From an uncultured Oscillospiraceae bacterium (GTDB lineage: Bacteria; Bacillota; Clostridia; Oscillospirales; Oscillospiraceae): 32,846 nucleotides of DNA. The position numbers were made by a program, and so were the translations under genes. The DNA lies in the NCBI GenBank assembly GCA_947589225.1, contig CANQBC010000024.1, positions 1 through 32,846 on the forward strand, written 5' to 3'. Under the pieces are notes generated by a model that saw nothing but the letters and a program-made list of their open reading frames with translations, did no database searches and had not been told where the DNA came from. Below, piece by piece: positions 1 through 7,475 of this stretch; position 1 is the first letter of the stretch, and each line of letters opens with the position of its first letter.

Positions 1-63
1 CAGCATCCAAATGCTGTCCTTCTCGTCGTCCCACAGCGGCATGACCCCAATGATCGGCTTCAC
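1..63 (-). CDS. Peptidase C26 / class I glutamine amidotransferase-like protein, 5' end only
   Basis: Only the first 21 codons are in the window; the gene runs off the left edge. The start is a GTG at 63-61, behind a strong ribosome site (complement of 71-78, GGAGGTGG). An overlapping GTG two bases upstream is followed at once by TGA and cannot be the start. The peptide begins MKPIIGVMPLWDDEKDS, which resembles the N-terminus of gamma-glutamyl-gamma-aminobutyrate hydrolase-like amidotransferases common in Clostridia. No catalytic residue is visible, so the family call rests on this short N-terminus. It has its own promoter and a hairpin in its leader. Confidence 0.6.
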   Translation of the reverse strand, partial: MKPIIGVMPLWDDEKDSIWML

Positions 64-79
64 ACGAAACCACCTCCGT

Positions 80-114
80 AAAGAAAGACAAGGACGCCGC
101 CAGGCGCCCTTGTC
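80..114 (-). promoter_or_regulatory. Leader hairpin, attenuator-like or terminator of the HxlR gene
   Basis: A 12-bp inverted repeat with one mismatch (87-98 against 103-114; arm GACAAGGGCGCC on the minus strand) is followed by TTTCTTT in the minus direction. It lies between the promoter at 125-153 and the GTG at 63, so it forms right at the 5' end of that transcript. It may also stop readthrough from the HxlR gene. Which role dominates cannot be decided from sequence. Confidence 0.5.
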
Positions 115-124
115 CGCTTGATTC

Positions 125-153
125 ATTATACAACAAAAAGGCGAGCATTTCAA
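125..153 (-). promoter_or_regulatory. Sigma-A promoter of the peptidase C26-like gene
   Basis: On the minus strand, TTGAAA (complement of 148-153) and TATAAT (complement of 125-130) are separated by exactly 17 bases. This is a near-consensus housekeeping promoter. It starts transcription about 50-60 bases upstream of the GTG at 63. Confidence 0.8.
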
Positions 154-169
154 CACTTTTTTACCGCAC

Positions 170-502
170 CTAAATTCTGTTCTTTTCTCCCCATTCGCAC
201 ATACTGTCCAAAATCGGGATCAGATACGCTCCCCGTTCTGTCAGACTGTATTCCACTTTAGGCGGAATTTGCGGAAATTCCTCGCGATGGACAAGCCCGT
301 CTGCCTCCAATTCCTTCAGGGTCGTACTCAGCGTTTTATAGGAAATCGTTTTGATATATTTCCTCAACTCGTTGAAACGAACGACCTTAAATTCCATCAG
401 CGTGTACAGGATAAACATCTTATATTTTCCCTGTATCAACGACATGGTGTAGTTAAATCCGGTCTCTTCCAGGTGGGCGTCTTTGATACACTCTATACTC
501 AT
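170..502 (-). CDS. HxlR-family winged-helix transcription regulator
   Basis: A 110-aa protein beginning MSIECIKDAHLEETG. The start at 502 is chosen because AAGGAGA lies 8 bases upstream; the longer frame up to 613 has no such site and crosses the divergent promoter. The body has the HxlR pattern: LIQGKYKMFILYTL, then RFNELRKYIKTISYKTL in the recognition-helix region, then LKELEADGLVHREEF and a wing ending VEYSLTERG. Cys5 lies near the N-terminus, where HxlR-type proteins often carry a redox-sensing cysteine, but its role here is inference. It is divergent from a flavin reductase gene, a frequent partner, and probably controls it through the inverted repeat at 520-550. Confidence 0.88.
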   Translation of the reverse strand: MSIECIKDAHLEETGFNYTMSLIQGKYKMFILYTLMEFKVVRFNELRKYIKTISYKTLSTTLKELEADGLVHREEFPQIPPKVEYSLTERGAYLIPILDSMCEWGEKNRI

Positions 503-519
503 TCCAAACTCTCCTTCAG

Positions 520-550
520 GTAAGTATCGCACTTTTATGTGCGTACTTGC
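520..550. promoter_or_regulatory. Inverted-repeat operator in the HxlR / flavin reductase intergenic region
   Basis: The arms are GTAAGTATCGCAC and GTGCGTACTTGC, forming an imperfect dyad with one extra base in the left arm. GTAC/AAGTA-type dyads are typical HxlR-family sites. It overlaps the -35 of the plus-strand promoter (547-552) and lies just upstream of the HxlR start, so one bound dimer could control both genes. Confidence 0.6.
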
Positions 551-574
551 TTTTCTTCCTGTTCTTGTTATGAT
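547..574 (+). promoter_or_regulatory. Predicted promoter of the flavin reductase gene
   Basis: TTGCTT at 547-552 and TATGAT at 569-574, spaced by 16 bases, about 55 bases upstream of the ATG at 631. The -35 hexamer overlaps the right arm of the putative HxlR operator. Confidence 0.5.
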
Positions 575-630
575 TGTACTATCAAAACCGGATAAAGTCA
601 ATCCGGCTGACATGGAAAGGAGTCACAGCA

Positions 631-1203
631 ATGTCAAAGAATTTGGGCGTTAAGCCCTACCTGTTTCCCATGCCGACTTACATGATCGGCACCTATAATG
701 AGGATGACACAGTGGATGTTATGATGATGGCCTGGGGCGGTATCTGCGCCGAGGACATGGTCGCGCTGAACCTGGAGGCAGAACATAAAACGGTGGCCAA
801 TCTTGAGACGAGAAAAGCCTTCACGCTGGCCGTTCCGGGCACAGATACGCTGCGGGAATCGGATTTCCTCGGGATTGCCAGCTCCAACAAGATGGCGGAC
901 AAATTTGAGCGCACCGGTCTGCACGCCGTCAAGAGCGAGCGGGTGGACGCTCCGGTTATCACCGAGTATCCGCTTACGCTGGAGTGTGAGGTTGTGGAAA
1001 TGCAGTCCCAGCCCTATGGCCTGCGGGTGCTGGGAAAGATCATCAATGTGATTGCGGACGAAAGGATTTTGGATGATGCCGGAAGGATCGATGCCGGGAA
1101 GATCCACGCGTTTACCTTTGACCAGATGAAGAACGGCTACTATGCCGTTGGCGAAAAGGTGGGTCAGGCATGGAACAGCGGCGCCGGCTTGATGCACAAG
1201 TAA
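631..1203 (+). CDS. Flavin reductase-like (FMN-binding split-barrel) protein
   Basis: 190 aa, starting MSKNLGVKPYLFPMPTYMIG. The ATG at 631 follows AAAGGAG at a good distance. The N-terminal pattern (P-MP-x4-G, then the VDVMMMAWGGIC stretch) and a Thr-x-N-Leu-Glu-type flavin loop fit the FMN-binding flavin reductase / DIM6-NTAB family, usually 160-200 aa. Members are often NAD(P)H:FMN oxidoreductases or small flavoproteins of unknown substrate. The segment FLGIASSNKMADKFERTGL matches the family's second conserved block. Divergence from an HxlR regulator suggests induction by an electrophile or aldehyde-type stress, by analogy only. A strong terminator follows at 1247-1295. Confidence 0.85.
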   Translation: MSKNLGVKPYLFPMPTYMIGTYNEDDTVDVMMMAWGGICAEDMVALNLEAEHKTVANLETRKAFTLAVPGTDTLRESDFLGIASSNKMADKFERTGLHAVKSERVDAPVITEYPLTLECEVVEMQSQPYGLRVLGKIINVIADERILDDAGRIDAGKIHAFTFDQMKNGYYAVGEKVGQAWNSGAGLMHK

Positions 1204-1246
1204 AAAGCCCTGTTCTTTGCATAATTCATTTTACCGTTTCCCCCCG

Positions 1247-1295
1247 AAAAAGCGCGAGGGCACCAGAAAATGTCTGGCAGTCCTCGCGCGTTTTT
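1247..1295. terminator. Bidirectional rho-independent terminator after the flavin reductase gene
   Basis: Stem GCGCGAGG (1252-1259) with CCTCGCGC (1282-1289) and an inner CCAG/CTGG pairing. It is flanked by A5 on the left and T5 on the right, so it can stop transcription in both directions. Confidence 0.85.
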
Positions 1296-1297
1296 GG

Positions 1298-1303
1298 TAT
1301 AAT
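1298..1303 (+). promoter_or_regulatory. -10 element of the GH32-like gene
   Basis: A perfect TATAAT 47 bases upstream of the ATG at 1350, immediately after the terminator. The -35 position (about 1275-1280, TGGCAG) is poor and lies in the terminator stem, so expression may need an activator. Confidence 0.5.
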
Positions 1304-1349
1304 GGAAAAAATCAAGCCGCGATACGCCTGACGGGCGGGGGAGGTCAAT

Positions 1350-2714
1350 ATGGGAAATAGTTCGCCTGAATACAAAAGCTTCTTTCTCCCGGCCCCGGTG
1401 GGCGGCAGTCAGCCGTGGGTGGGGGACGTGATGCCCTACTACGAGGACGGCACCTTTTACATCTACTACCTCAAGGACGGCGGGGACTCCTATAACCACT
1501 CCATTTTCCTGGCCACGTCAAAGGACTTGGCCACATTTACCGAGCGCCCCGGCCCAATCCTGGAGGCCGCCCCCGGACGCGACTTCTGGATGGGCACCGG
1601 CTCCGTGGTGAAGGTGGGGGAGAAGTACTACCTCTTTTACACGGCCCACAACGCCTCGCCGAAGTTTGAATTCGACGAGGTCATTCGCGTGGCCGAGGGC
1701 ACGTCGCCCACGTCCTTCAAAAAGCGCGAGGATTGGATGCTGACGCCTCCGGCGTTCCTGGGCCAACGGATCGACTTCCGTGACCCGCAGGGGTACTACG
1801 ATCCCGTCTCCGACACCATCGCCCTCACGGTCACAGCCAGCCACCAGAACACGGCGAAGGCGCTGAAATTCACCGTCAGCGGGGACCTCAAAAGCACGGT
1901 CTGCGACGGGTTCATCTTCACAAACGACCGGGAGCGGTGCGGGGATTTCTGGAACCTGGAGTGCACCGACACCTTCCGCCTGGGTGATACATACTACCTC
2001 ACCTACTCCGCACAGAACGACACGCTCTGGTACGCCATGTCCTCGATGCCCTACGGCCCCTACGGCGTGCCCCAGCGGTTGGACGGGAAGCTCTTCTACT
2101 CAGCAAAGCACGTGGAGAGCCCGGACGGCGCCTGGATGGTGGGCTGGGCGCGCCGGAGCGCCGACAGCTGGGGCGGGAACCTGATGGCCAGGAAGCTGTG
2201 CCGGAAGGAAAACGGCGACCTCTACCTCATGCCCGTGGACGCCGTGCCGGAGCGCTTCCAAACGCCCGCGCCCCTCTTATGCGGCCAGGATGTGACCGTC
2301 CGCGGCGGGAACGCCAGAGCTTACGTGCCGGCCCTTGCGTGCCGTGGGAGCTTCATGATAAAAGGAAAGCTCCGATTTGACGGCCGCGGCTCCTTGGGCC
2401 TCGCCTTTGACGCGAACGGAGAGCCGGATGACACCGCGTACCTCTCCATAAACCCCGCCGCCGGCCGGATCAGGCTCACCTGCGGCAAAAAGACCGTCGC
2501 CGAGATTAGTGCGGATCTTGATACCGGGCGTGATTACGCCTTTTCCTACATCCAGGAGGGCACCCTGGGCCTTTTCACAATCGACGCCGCCGCGTCCCTG
2601 ACCGTCCGCGTCCCCTCCGCCGAGAGCCTGACCCTCCGCCTCTTCGCCCGCGCCGGAACAGCCGTTTTCTCAAATCTCCACGCCCTGACCCCGTCAAAAT
2701 CTGTGACGCTATAA
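1350..2714 (+). CDS. GH32-type glycoside hydrolase (beta-fructosidase-like)
   Basis: 454 aa without a signal peptide, so probably cytoplasmic. The ATG at 1350 follows GGGGAGGTC. The first ~310 residues look like a five-bladed beta-propeller of clan GH-J: a candidate nucleophile Asp26 in VGDVMPYY, the transition-state stabiliser motif RDP at 144-146, and the acid/base Glu204 in WNLECTDTF. The C-terminal ~130 residues resemble the family's beta-sandwich module. Family members hydrolyse fructosyl linkages in sucrose, levan or inulin. The nucleophile block differs from the classical WMNDPNG, so this is a divergent GH32-like branch and the substrate is not certain. No transporter or regulator is next to it in this window. 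It is the last chromosomal gene before the inserted element. Confidence 0.8.
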   Translation: MGNSSPEYKSFFLPAPVGGSQPWVGDVMPYYEDGTFYIYYLKDGGDSYNHSIFLATSKDLATFTERPGPILEAAPGRDFWMGTGSVVKVGEKYYLFYTAHNASPKFEFDEVIRVAEGTSPTSFKKREDWMLTPPAFLGQRIDFRDPQGYYDPVSDTIALTVTASHQNTAKALKFTVSGDLKSTVCDGFIFTNDRERCGDFWNLECTDTFRLGDTYYLTYSAQNDTLWYAMSSMPYGPYGVPQRLDGKLFYSAKHVESPDGAWMVGWARRSADSWGGNLMARKLCRKENGDLYLMPVDAVPERFQTPAPLLCGQDVTVRGGNARAYVPALACRGSFMIKGKLRFDGRGSLGLAFDANGEPDDTAYLSINPAAGRIRLTCGKKTVAEISADLDTGRDYAFSYIQEGTLGLFTIDAAASLTVRVPSAESLTLRLFARAGTAVFSNLHALTPSKSVTL

Positions 2715-2835
2715 GCAAAAATAAGGGAGCGGGGGAGGAGAGAATGTGGTCACGGAAAAATCGCAACTGTGGTATTTGATGTGGTCAAAGGATAATTCAA
2801 GAAATGCAATATAACTTTTTGCCCAAAAAAGTACG

Positions 2836-2871
2836 AAAAATCCCTGATTTCTTGCGAAATCAGGGATTTTT
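2836..2871. terminator. Bidirectional terminator, inferred original terminator of the tRNA-Val gene
   Basis: Perfect stem AATCCCTGATTTC with GAAATCAGGGATT around a TTGC loop, flanked by A and T runs on both sides. It sits two bases outside the TGGTGGA core at the left end of the element. Reading on the minus strand with the element removed, it directly follows the CCA end of tRNA-Val. In the integrated state it instead closes the serine recombinase transcript, and it may also stop readthrough from the GH32-like gene. Confidence 0.85.
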
Positions 2872-2873
2872 GG

Positions 2874-2909
2874 TGGTGGACACGACTCACTGGTAAACGA
2901 ACACCTCAC
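2874..2909. other. attL: left end of the integrated element
   Basis: The core TGGTGGA at 2874-2880 is followed, 11 bases further in, by the arm GGTAAACGAACACCTCAC (2892-2909). The arm overlaps the stop codon of the serine recombinase (2906-2908). The core repeats directly at 32772-32778, and the arm is repeated in inverted orientation at 32747-32764 with 16 of 18 identities. This is the layout expected when a serine recombinase splits a dyad-symmetric attP. Confidence 0.8.
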
Positions 2910-4546
2910 GGGAAAAAATCGGGGGATTCCCCCTTTTCGTTTTTGTCAGATTCACCGAGCAGGCTTTCACGCATTTTGATGGTGGCTTCTGTCGGCGCCT
3001 CCCGATATTCCCCGAGCATGGATTCTATGGTCCTGCTGTTCGCAATCAACTCACGCATTTCCTCAAAGGGCAGCTCACGCCGGTCATCGGAGTAATGGAA
3101 TGTTATCACCAGCCTGTCGGGGTAGACATAGATTTTGTCGATCAGCCCGTCCAACAACCGCTGCCGCGTGTCCGGGTCATTGAGGTCCCCAACGAAGCTG
3201 TCCAGAAATCGGAGAATATCGCTCTGCTTCAAATCGAACTTTCTCCGGTTCTGTTCCGCCAGGAGCGCGTCGTTCAACATGCTTTTCTGGCTTTCCAGGA
3301 CATTCATCTGCTCCGCCATCGTATCGCCGAAAATGCCCTTCTCAATCGCTTTGATGATGTTGGCGAGCTTGCCATCGACTTCTTTCAGCCGGGCCTTTAA
3401 CGATGCCGCATAGCTCCCGTTATCGTCATTCTGGCGCTTGTGATATTCATAGCAGGCATCGGAAATGATGATACGGTATACTGGGTCATGGAGCAGGTCA
3501 TACAGAACATACAGGACAATTTGCTCCATAAGCTCCTTGCGCTGGTTTTTCAGAGTGCAGGTGTGCTTCGCGTGGTTGATGCAGGAGTAGTAATAATATA
3601 ATTTCCCTTTTCTGTTGGTGCCGCTGATGCCGTGTATAGTACCGCCGCAAAGACCGCAGAAAATTTTCCCTGACAGCCAGTAGTCCTCTATCGCAGCCTC
3701 GGGGTGGATTTTCTTGATCGCGCCCCTGCCGCCGTACTTGTTGGCCTCCAGCTTCGCCTGTGCCGTCAGAAACACCTCGTCATCAACCAAACGGGGCATC
3801 CCACCCGGTATCACGACCGTTCCGTACCTGTATTCCCCAATGTACGCCCGGTTCATCAGAATGTTGCGTAGCGAGTTGACGGTAAATCGGTTTCCCCGGA
3901 CCGTCCGCAGGCCCGCGCCGTTCAGACCGTCACAAATCTTTTGCATCGGTACTCCCTCGGCGTACTCCTGGAAGATACGCCGCACAACGGGTGCCGTATC
4001 GTCGTCGATCTCATATTGCTGGTCCGGCTGGCCTTTGTAGCCCAGCATTTTGATACCGTTATACAGGGCGTTCTCGGCGTTGTAGGCCAGGCCGCGCATG
4101 ACGTTCTTCCGGTGCGACACAACAAACGACGCCGCCATGGCCTCATAGATGCTCTCCATCAGGATCTGCGTAGCTTCATCGTCGTCCGGGATGGATTCCG
4201 CGACGTAGGAGATCTTGACGCCGCACTCCCGGAGCCGCTTTTTTGCGAGGACAGAGTCGATCCTGTCACGGGAGAGGCGGTCTGTCTTCCACAGAATCAG
4301 ATAGGCCGGACGCAACTTCTCCACTTCATACAACATCTGCTGGAATTGCGGACGGTCCTCGCTGGTGCCGGAAATGGCGTGATCCTCATACTCCTTGATG
4401 ATGTGGTATCCGTGGGCCTTGGCGTAATCATGTGCCGCCTCGCGCTGCTGGTCGATGCTGACATCGCGCTGCGCGCCGGAGCTGTACCGGTAGTAGCAGA
4501 TGGCGTTGTTGCCGGGATTCTGTGTGAACCTCTTGGCCGCCCCCAT
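2906..4546 (-). CDS. Large serine recombinase (integrase of the element)
   Basis: 546 aa; the ATG at 4546 follows AAAGGAG. The N-terminal resolvase domain (about 14-160) has the catalytic Ser22 in YYRYSSGAQ, the SIDQQ block and the active-site arginines in KTDRLSRDR. A recombinase domain follows (about 180-290, with GYKG and GLRTVRGNRFTVNSLRNIL). A zinc ribbon comes next (about 320-360: CGLCGG, then CINHAKHTC), then a coiled coil (about 385-450) and a C-terminal tail. Length and order match large serine integrases of clostridial conjugative elements. It catalyses site-specific integration and excision, normally needing a separate directionality factor for excision; none was recognised here. 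It is the leftmost gene and ends inside attL. It has its own promoter at 4588-4616. Confidence 0.95.
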   Translation of the reverse strand: MGAAKRFTQNPGNNAICYYRYSSGAQRDVSIDQQREAAHDYAKAHGYHIIKEYEDHAISGTSEDRPQFQQMLYEVEKLRPAYLILWKTDRLSRDRIDSVLAKKRLRECGVKISYVAESIPDDDEATQILMESIYEAMAASFVVSHRKNVMRGLAYNAENALYNGIKMLGYKGQPDQQYEIDDDTAPVVRRIFQEYAEGVPMQKICDGLNGAGLRTVRGNRFTVNSLRNILMNRAYIGEYRYGTVVIPGGMPRLVDDEVFLTAQAKLEANKYGGRGAIKKIHPEAAIEDYWLSGKIFCGLCGGTIHGISGTNRKGKLYYYYSCINHAKHTCTLKNQRKELMEQIVLYVLYDLLHDPVYRIIISDACYEYHKRQNDDNGSYAASLKARLKEVDGKLANIIKAIEKGIFGDTMAEQMNVLESQKSMLNDALLAEQNRRKFDLKQSDILRFLDSFVGDLNDPDTRQRLLDGLIDKIYVYPDRLVITFHYSDDRRELPFEEMRELIANSRTIESMLGEYREAPTEATIKMRESLLGESDKNEKGESPDFFP

Positions 4547-4587
4547 AGCGTTTTTCTCCTTTCTCCAACGGTGAGATACCTACTTCT

Positions 4588-4616
4588 ATTTTACAGGATT
4601 ATTTATGATTTTTCAA
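4588..4616 (-). promoter_or_regulatory. Sigma-A promoter of the serine recombinase gene
   Basis: On the minus strand, TTGAAA (complement of 4611-4616), a 17-base spacer and TAAAAT (complement of 4588-4593). The -35 lies two bases beyond the stop codon of the PcfJ-like gene, so the recombinase can be transcribed separately from the upstream operon. No clear terminator separates the two genes. Confidence 0.75.
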
Positions 4617-4617
4617 G

Positions 4618-6585
4618 CTACGCGGCCGAAAGTATCTGCTTTTCGTAATGGTCAACAAACGCCTGAACATCGGGTGTTGCGGGGCAGTTGCGCATGCCTC
4701 GTACCTGTACGGCTTTTCGGTTCCTGATCTCTACCGTGAAAAAGGGCTTGTCCGGGCTGCCGGATTGGCGGAGAAACAGGATAATGCACTCATGTTTTGC
4801 CACGCGCTCGACGTAGGTGCCAACGCAGTGATGCAATGCCTGCCCCTCGGCGATTATCTCATCAGGATTGGACGGTATAAGAATTTTCATACCGTTCATC
4901 TCGAAGTCAAGATGCCTGGTGATGGCCTTCATGGCGGCGGTGAAATCACGCCTGAGTTGGGCATCGGCCTTTACCTTGACCCTGTGGGCGGCATTGTCAT
5001 GGGCTTTCTGCAGGTCTTTCGGATACAGAACGAAGCTGTTGAGCGTGTCATACCCCAGCTTGCGGCACATATTCAGATAGTCCCGGTATTCCGTGACCAG
5101 GTCCTGCATAGAGGGATAACGCGGCGTCTTGTATTTAGTCAGGCGGTATTGGAGGGCTGAGTACTGGAGCTCCATGTAGCGTATGAACTTATGGGCGGTC
5201 ATGTGCTCCAAGGCCGGTTCTATATCCCGTCCGACCTTCTTATCCAGCTGCCACGTCAGGAGTCGCTGACGGTCTTTCAGATTTCTCCTGCAGTAGTCCT
5301 GGAAGGTTTTCAGCGAGGACAAGTCTATGTCCATATTCCGCAAATAGTCCACATCTTCGGCACCGACCCTCAAAATTCGATGGGTACGCTTCTGGGCTTC
5401 GTCGAGCTCCAGGCCGTAACCTCCACGATAGGCCAGATCCGAAGCAAGGTTGTAAAATCCCGTTTTTATCAGATGCTCCAGCCTTGGGTGATCCACATAG
5501 GCGGCCAGGAATGGGGTCATCTCCATGGGCCCTCGAAAATGCTCATAGAAGATTCGGACAGGGCAATACTGCCAGGGTGTCCCGCGCAGGGACCGGGAGA
5601 GGTTCCCGCAGTAGACATGACCGCACATGTCCAATTCAAAATGATATTGATACGGAAATGGGACCGGACGACTCCCATGCTTCCACTTTGACCCCGCGTA
5701 GGAATAGTAATAGCTGTCACACTTTACAATGCCGTCCCGGTCAAGACGGATAAACTGTCGGGCGCTTTCGTACACCACGGTCTTCGGCTTTTCATCCCAA
5801 TAGGAACAGCAGGCCTTGATGATCCTCACAACGATTTCTCCCGTCTTTGTCTGCTGAATGACTTGGCAGGTATCCCGGTCATAGAGCCGCGCTATACGTC
5901 CTCTGGGCTTCATTGTGAGCGTCCGCCCGCAATGGGGGCAAATACCTTTGGCATTGTGCTTCACACCTGAGAGGGCCGCTTCCTGGCCGCAGGAGGAGCA
6001 GATACCAGCGGCCTTGCCGTTTCTGGCGTGATTATAGATGAAATAGGCTGGCATGACGTTCCTGTGCGCCCAGTGGGCAAGATCGCGGGGCAGGGCTGGG
6101 AGGCCTTTCATCCTGGCCCGGACGGCGTTATCCCTTCGCCGTTCCCGCTCCTGACGGTGGCGGTTCAGGATCTTGTCCTGGGCGTTGACCAGCGGTGCAA
6201 AATCCGGACTATCGTCATGAAAATACCGGCTCACACGGTTTTGATCCCGGGACGAGTAGAAGGCGCACTTGCTCGCAAAGCCCCAGCAGTTCGCCAGTTT
6301 TTCAAAGGCAGCCGTGCGCCAGAATGTGGTGCCGTCCGGGCGGCGGGCCAGGGTAATGTAGGCGCCACAGGCTTGAAACATCGTCCAGACGGGCGCGGTG
6401 TCCCCACCGGCGGCCTGCTTACGGTCATAGATGTACAGGACCAGCGTCCGGTGGCGGTCGATGATCTTGACATCCGCACGGACGATATAATCAATTTGCT
6501 GGGCGTGCAGCAGGCCATGGTCCGGCGGAATCGGCGGGGCGGGGCTTCCATCGGCGAATTTCCGAAGTGCTTTCTTATTGAGCAT
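4618..6585 (-). CDS. PcfJ-like protein
   Basis: 655 aa, starting MLNKKALRKFADGS at an ATG 9 bases after AAGGAG; the frame could extend two codons to a GTG. A zinc ribbon is visible at about residues 190-215 (CSSCG, then CPHCG). The C-terminal ~120 residues carry the PcfJ signature: ILIPSNPDEIIAEGQALHHC, then VGTYVERVA, then FLRQSGSPDKPFFTVEI. PcfJ is named from the enterococcal conjugative plasmid pCF10; its biochemical role is unknown. It lies 13 bases after the PcfK-like gene, forming the usual PcfK-PcfJ pair, at the end of an operon that starts with ClpP and a VirD4-like ATPase. This supports a conjugative or mobilisable element. Confidence 0.85.
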   Translation of the reverse strand: MLNKKALRKFADGSPAPPIPPDHGLLHAQQIDYIVRADVKIIDRHRTLVLYIYDRKQAAGGDTAPVWTMFQACGAYITLARRPDGTTFWRTAAFEKLANCWGFASKCAFYSSRDQNRVSRYFHDDSPDFAPLVNAQDKILNRHRQERERRRDNAVRARMKGLPALPRDLAHWAHRNVMPAYFIYNHARNGKAAGICSSCGQEAALSGVKHNAKGICPHCGRTLTMKPRGRIARLYDRDTCQVIQQTKTGEIVVRIIKACCSYWDEKPKTVVYESARQFIRLDRDGIVKCDSYYYSYAGSKWKHGSRPVPFPYQYHFELDMCGHVYCGNLSRSLRGTPWQYCPVRIFYEHFRGPMEMTPFLAAYVDHPRLEHLIKTGFYNLASDLAYRGGYGLELDEAQKRTHRILRVGAEDVDYLRNMDIDLSSLKTFQDYCRRNLKDRQRLLTWQLDKKVGRDIEPALEHMTAHKFIRYMELQYSALQYRLTKYKTPRYPSMQDLVTEYRDYLNMCRKLGYDTLNSFVLYPKDLQKAHDNAAHRVKVKADAQLRRDFTAAMKAITRHLDFEMNGMKILIPSNPDEIIAEGQALHHCVGTYVERVAKHECIILFLRQSGSPDKPFFTVEIRNRKAVQVRGMRNCPATPDVQAFVDHYEKQILSAA

Positions 6586-6598
6586 ATGCACATTCTCC

Positions 6599-7423
6599 TT
6601 ATAGGCCCGTCAGGCTCATCTGCTCAAAGGCTGCGGCCCCAGACTTTTTTGTGACAGTCTCTTTCTTTTCAGACTTCTTTTTGTCTGCCTTGGCCTTGGG
6701 CACCTTTTGGGCAGACGGCACATAGGGCTTTGATATAAACTTTTCGTCATCCTGGTGATCCTCCTTAGCGTCCGGGTCGTTGAAATAATCCCCGGCCCAC
6801 TGATAGCATAGCCCATCCGGTACATCCAGGCCGTAGACGCCGGTGCGGGCAATGCCGTTGTCCTTCATTTCCTGCTCGGCATAATCCCGGGCCTTGCGAT
6901 TGATATACTGGAAACAGTTGACCATCGTTTTGGCAGGGTGCATGACACGGCGGGCAAAAGCGGCATCCTCGCGGCATTTGGCTCGGATATGTTCGGCCAC
7001 AGCTTCTTTCATGTTGCGCCGGGTCAACTTTTCCGTATCGGCGCTGACACGCTCAATCGATGCCGCCAAGATGTCGGCATCACTCATAGCGGCCACCTTG
7101 TCAAGCTGTGCCTGCCGGGCAGCCTTTTTCTCTGCCTGCCGGGCCTCAAACTCGGCTTTGCGCTTGGCCTCGGCAGCCTCATGGGCCTGCCTGCGTTCCG
7201 TTTCTTCTTCCTTATTGGCGGCCGCCGGGCTCAGGTCAATGGACGGCGGTTCGGGGGGTGCTGTGGGCTTCTGCGCGGATTTGGCGGGGGCAGGCGTCGT
7301 GGATTCCACATGCGTGGGTACGGGCTGTGCGGGCGACTGTGGAGCCTGCGGAATGGATACAGGCTCTTGTGTGCGGACCATGTTTTGGCGAGCTTCGGAC
7401 GCGATCTCAGCAAAAAAGCCCAT
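6599..7423 (-). CDS. PcfK-like protein
   Basis: 274 aa, starting MGFFAEIASEARQNM at 7423, 8 bases after AAGGAGG. The N-terminal third is Pro/Ala/Gln-rich and probably disordered. A charged Ala/Glu/Lys helical segment follows (about 75-120, EAAEAKRKAEFEARQAEKKA). The conserved PcfK-like core (about 125-225) includes KTMVNCFQYINRKARDYAEQ and GLCYQWAGDYFNDP. The tail is lysine-rich. Function is unknown; family members sit in conjugation or replication modules beside PcfJ. It lies 53 bases downstream of Orf376 and 13 bases upstream of the PcfJ-like gene. Confidence 0.8.
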   Translation of the reverse strand: MGFFAEIASEARQNMVRTQEPVSIPQAPQSPAQPVPTHVESTTPAPAKSAQKPTAPPEPPSIDLSPAAANKEEETERRQAHEAAEAKRKAEFEARQAEKKAARQAQLDKVAAMSDADILAASIERVSADTEKLTRRNMKEAVAEHIRAKCREDAAFARRVMHPAKTMVNCFQYINRKARDYAEQEMKDNGIARTGVYGLDVPDGLCYQWAGDYFNDPDAKEDHQDDEKFISKPYVPSAQKVPKAKADKKKSEKKETVTKKSGAAAFEQMSLTGL

Positions 7424-7475
7424 TTTCGAATACCTCCTTGTGAAATTTGTGAAAGCCGGAATAGATGACACAAAG

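Noticed and set aside
1-2873. Treating the HxlR, flavin reductase and GH32 genes as element cargo
   Set aside because: They lie outside the left core and the inferred tRNA terminator, so they belong to the chromosome flank.
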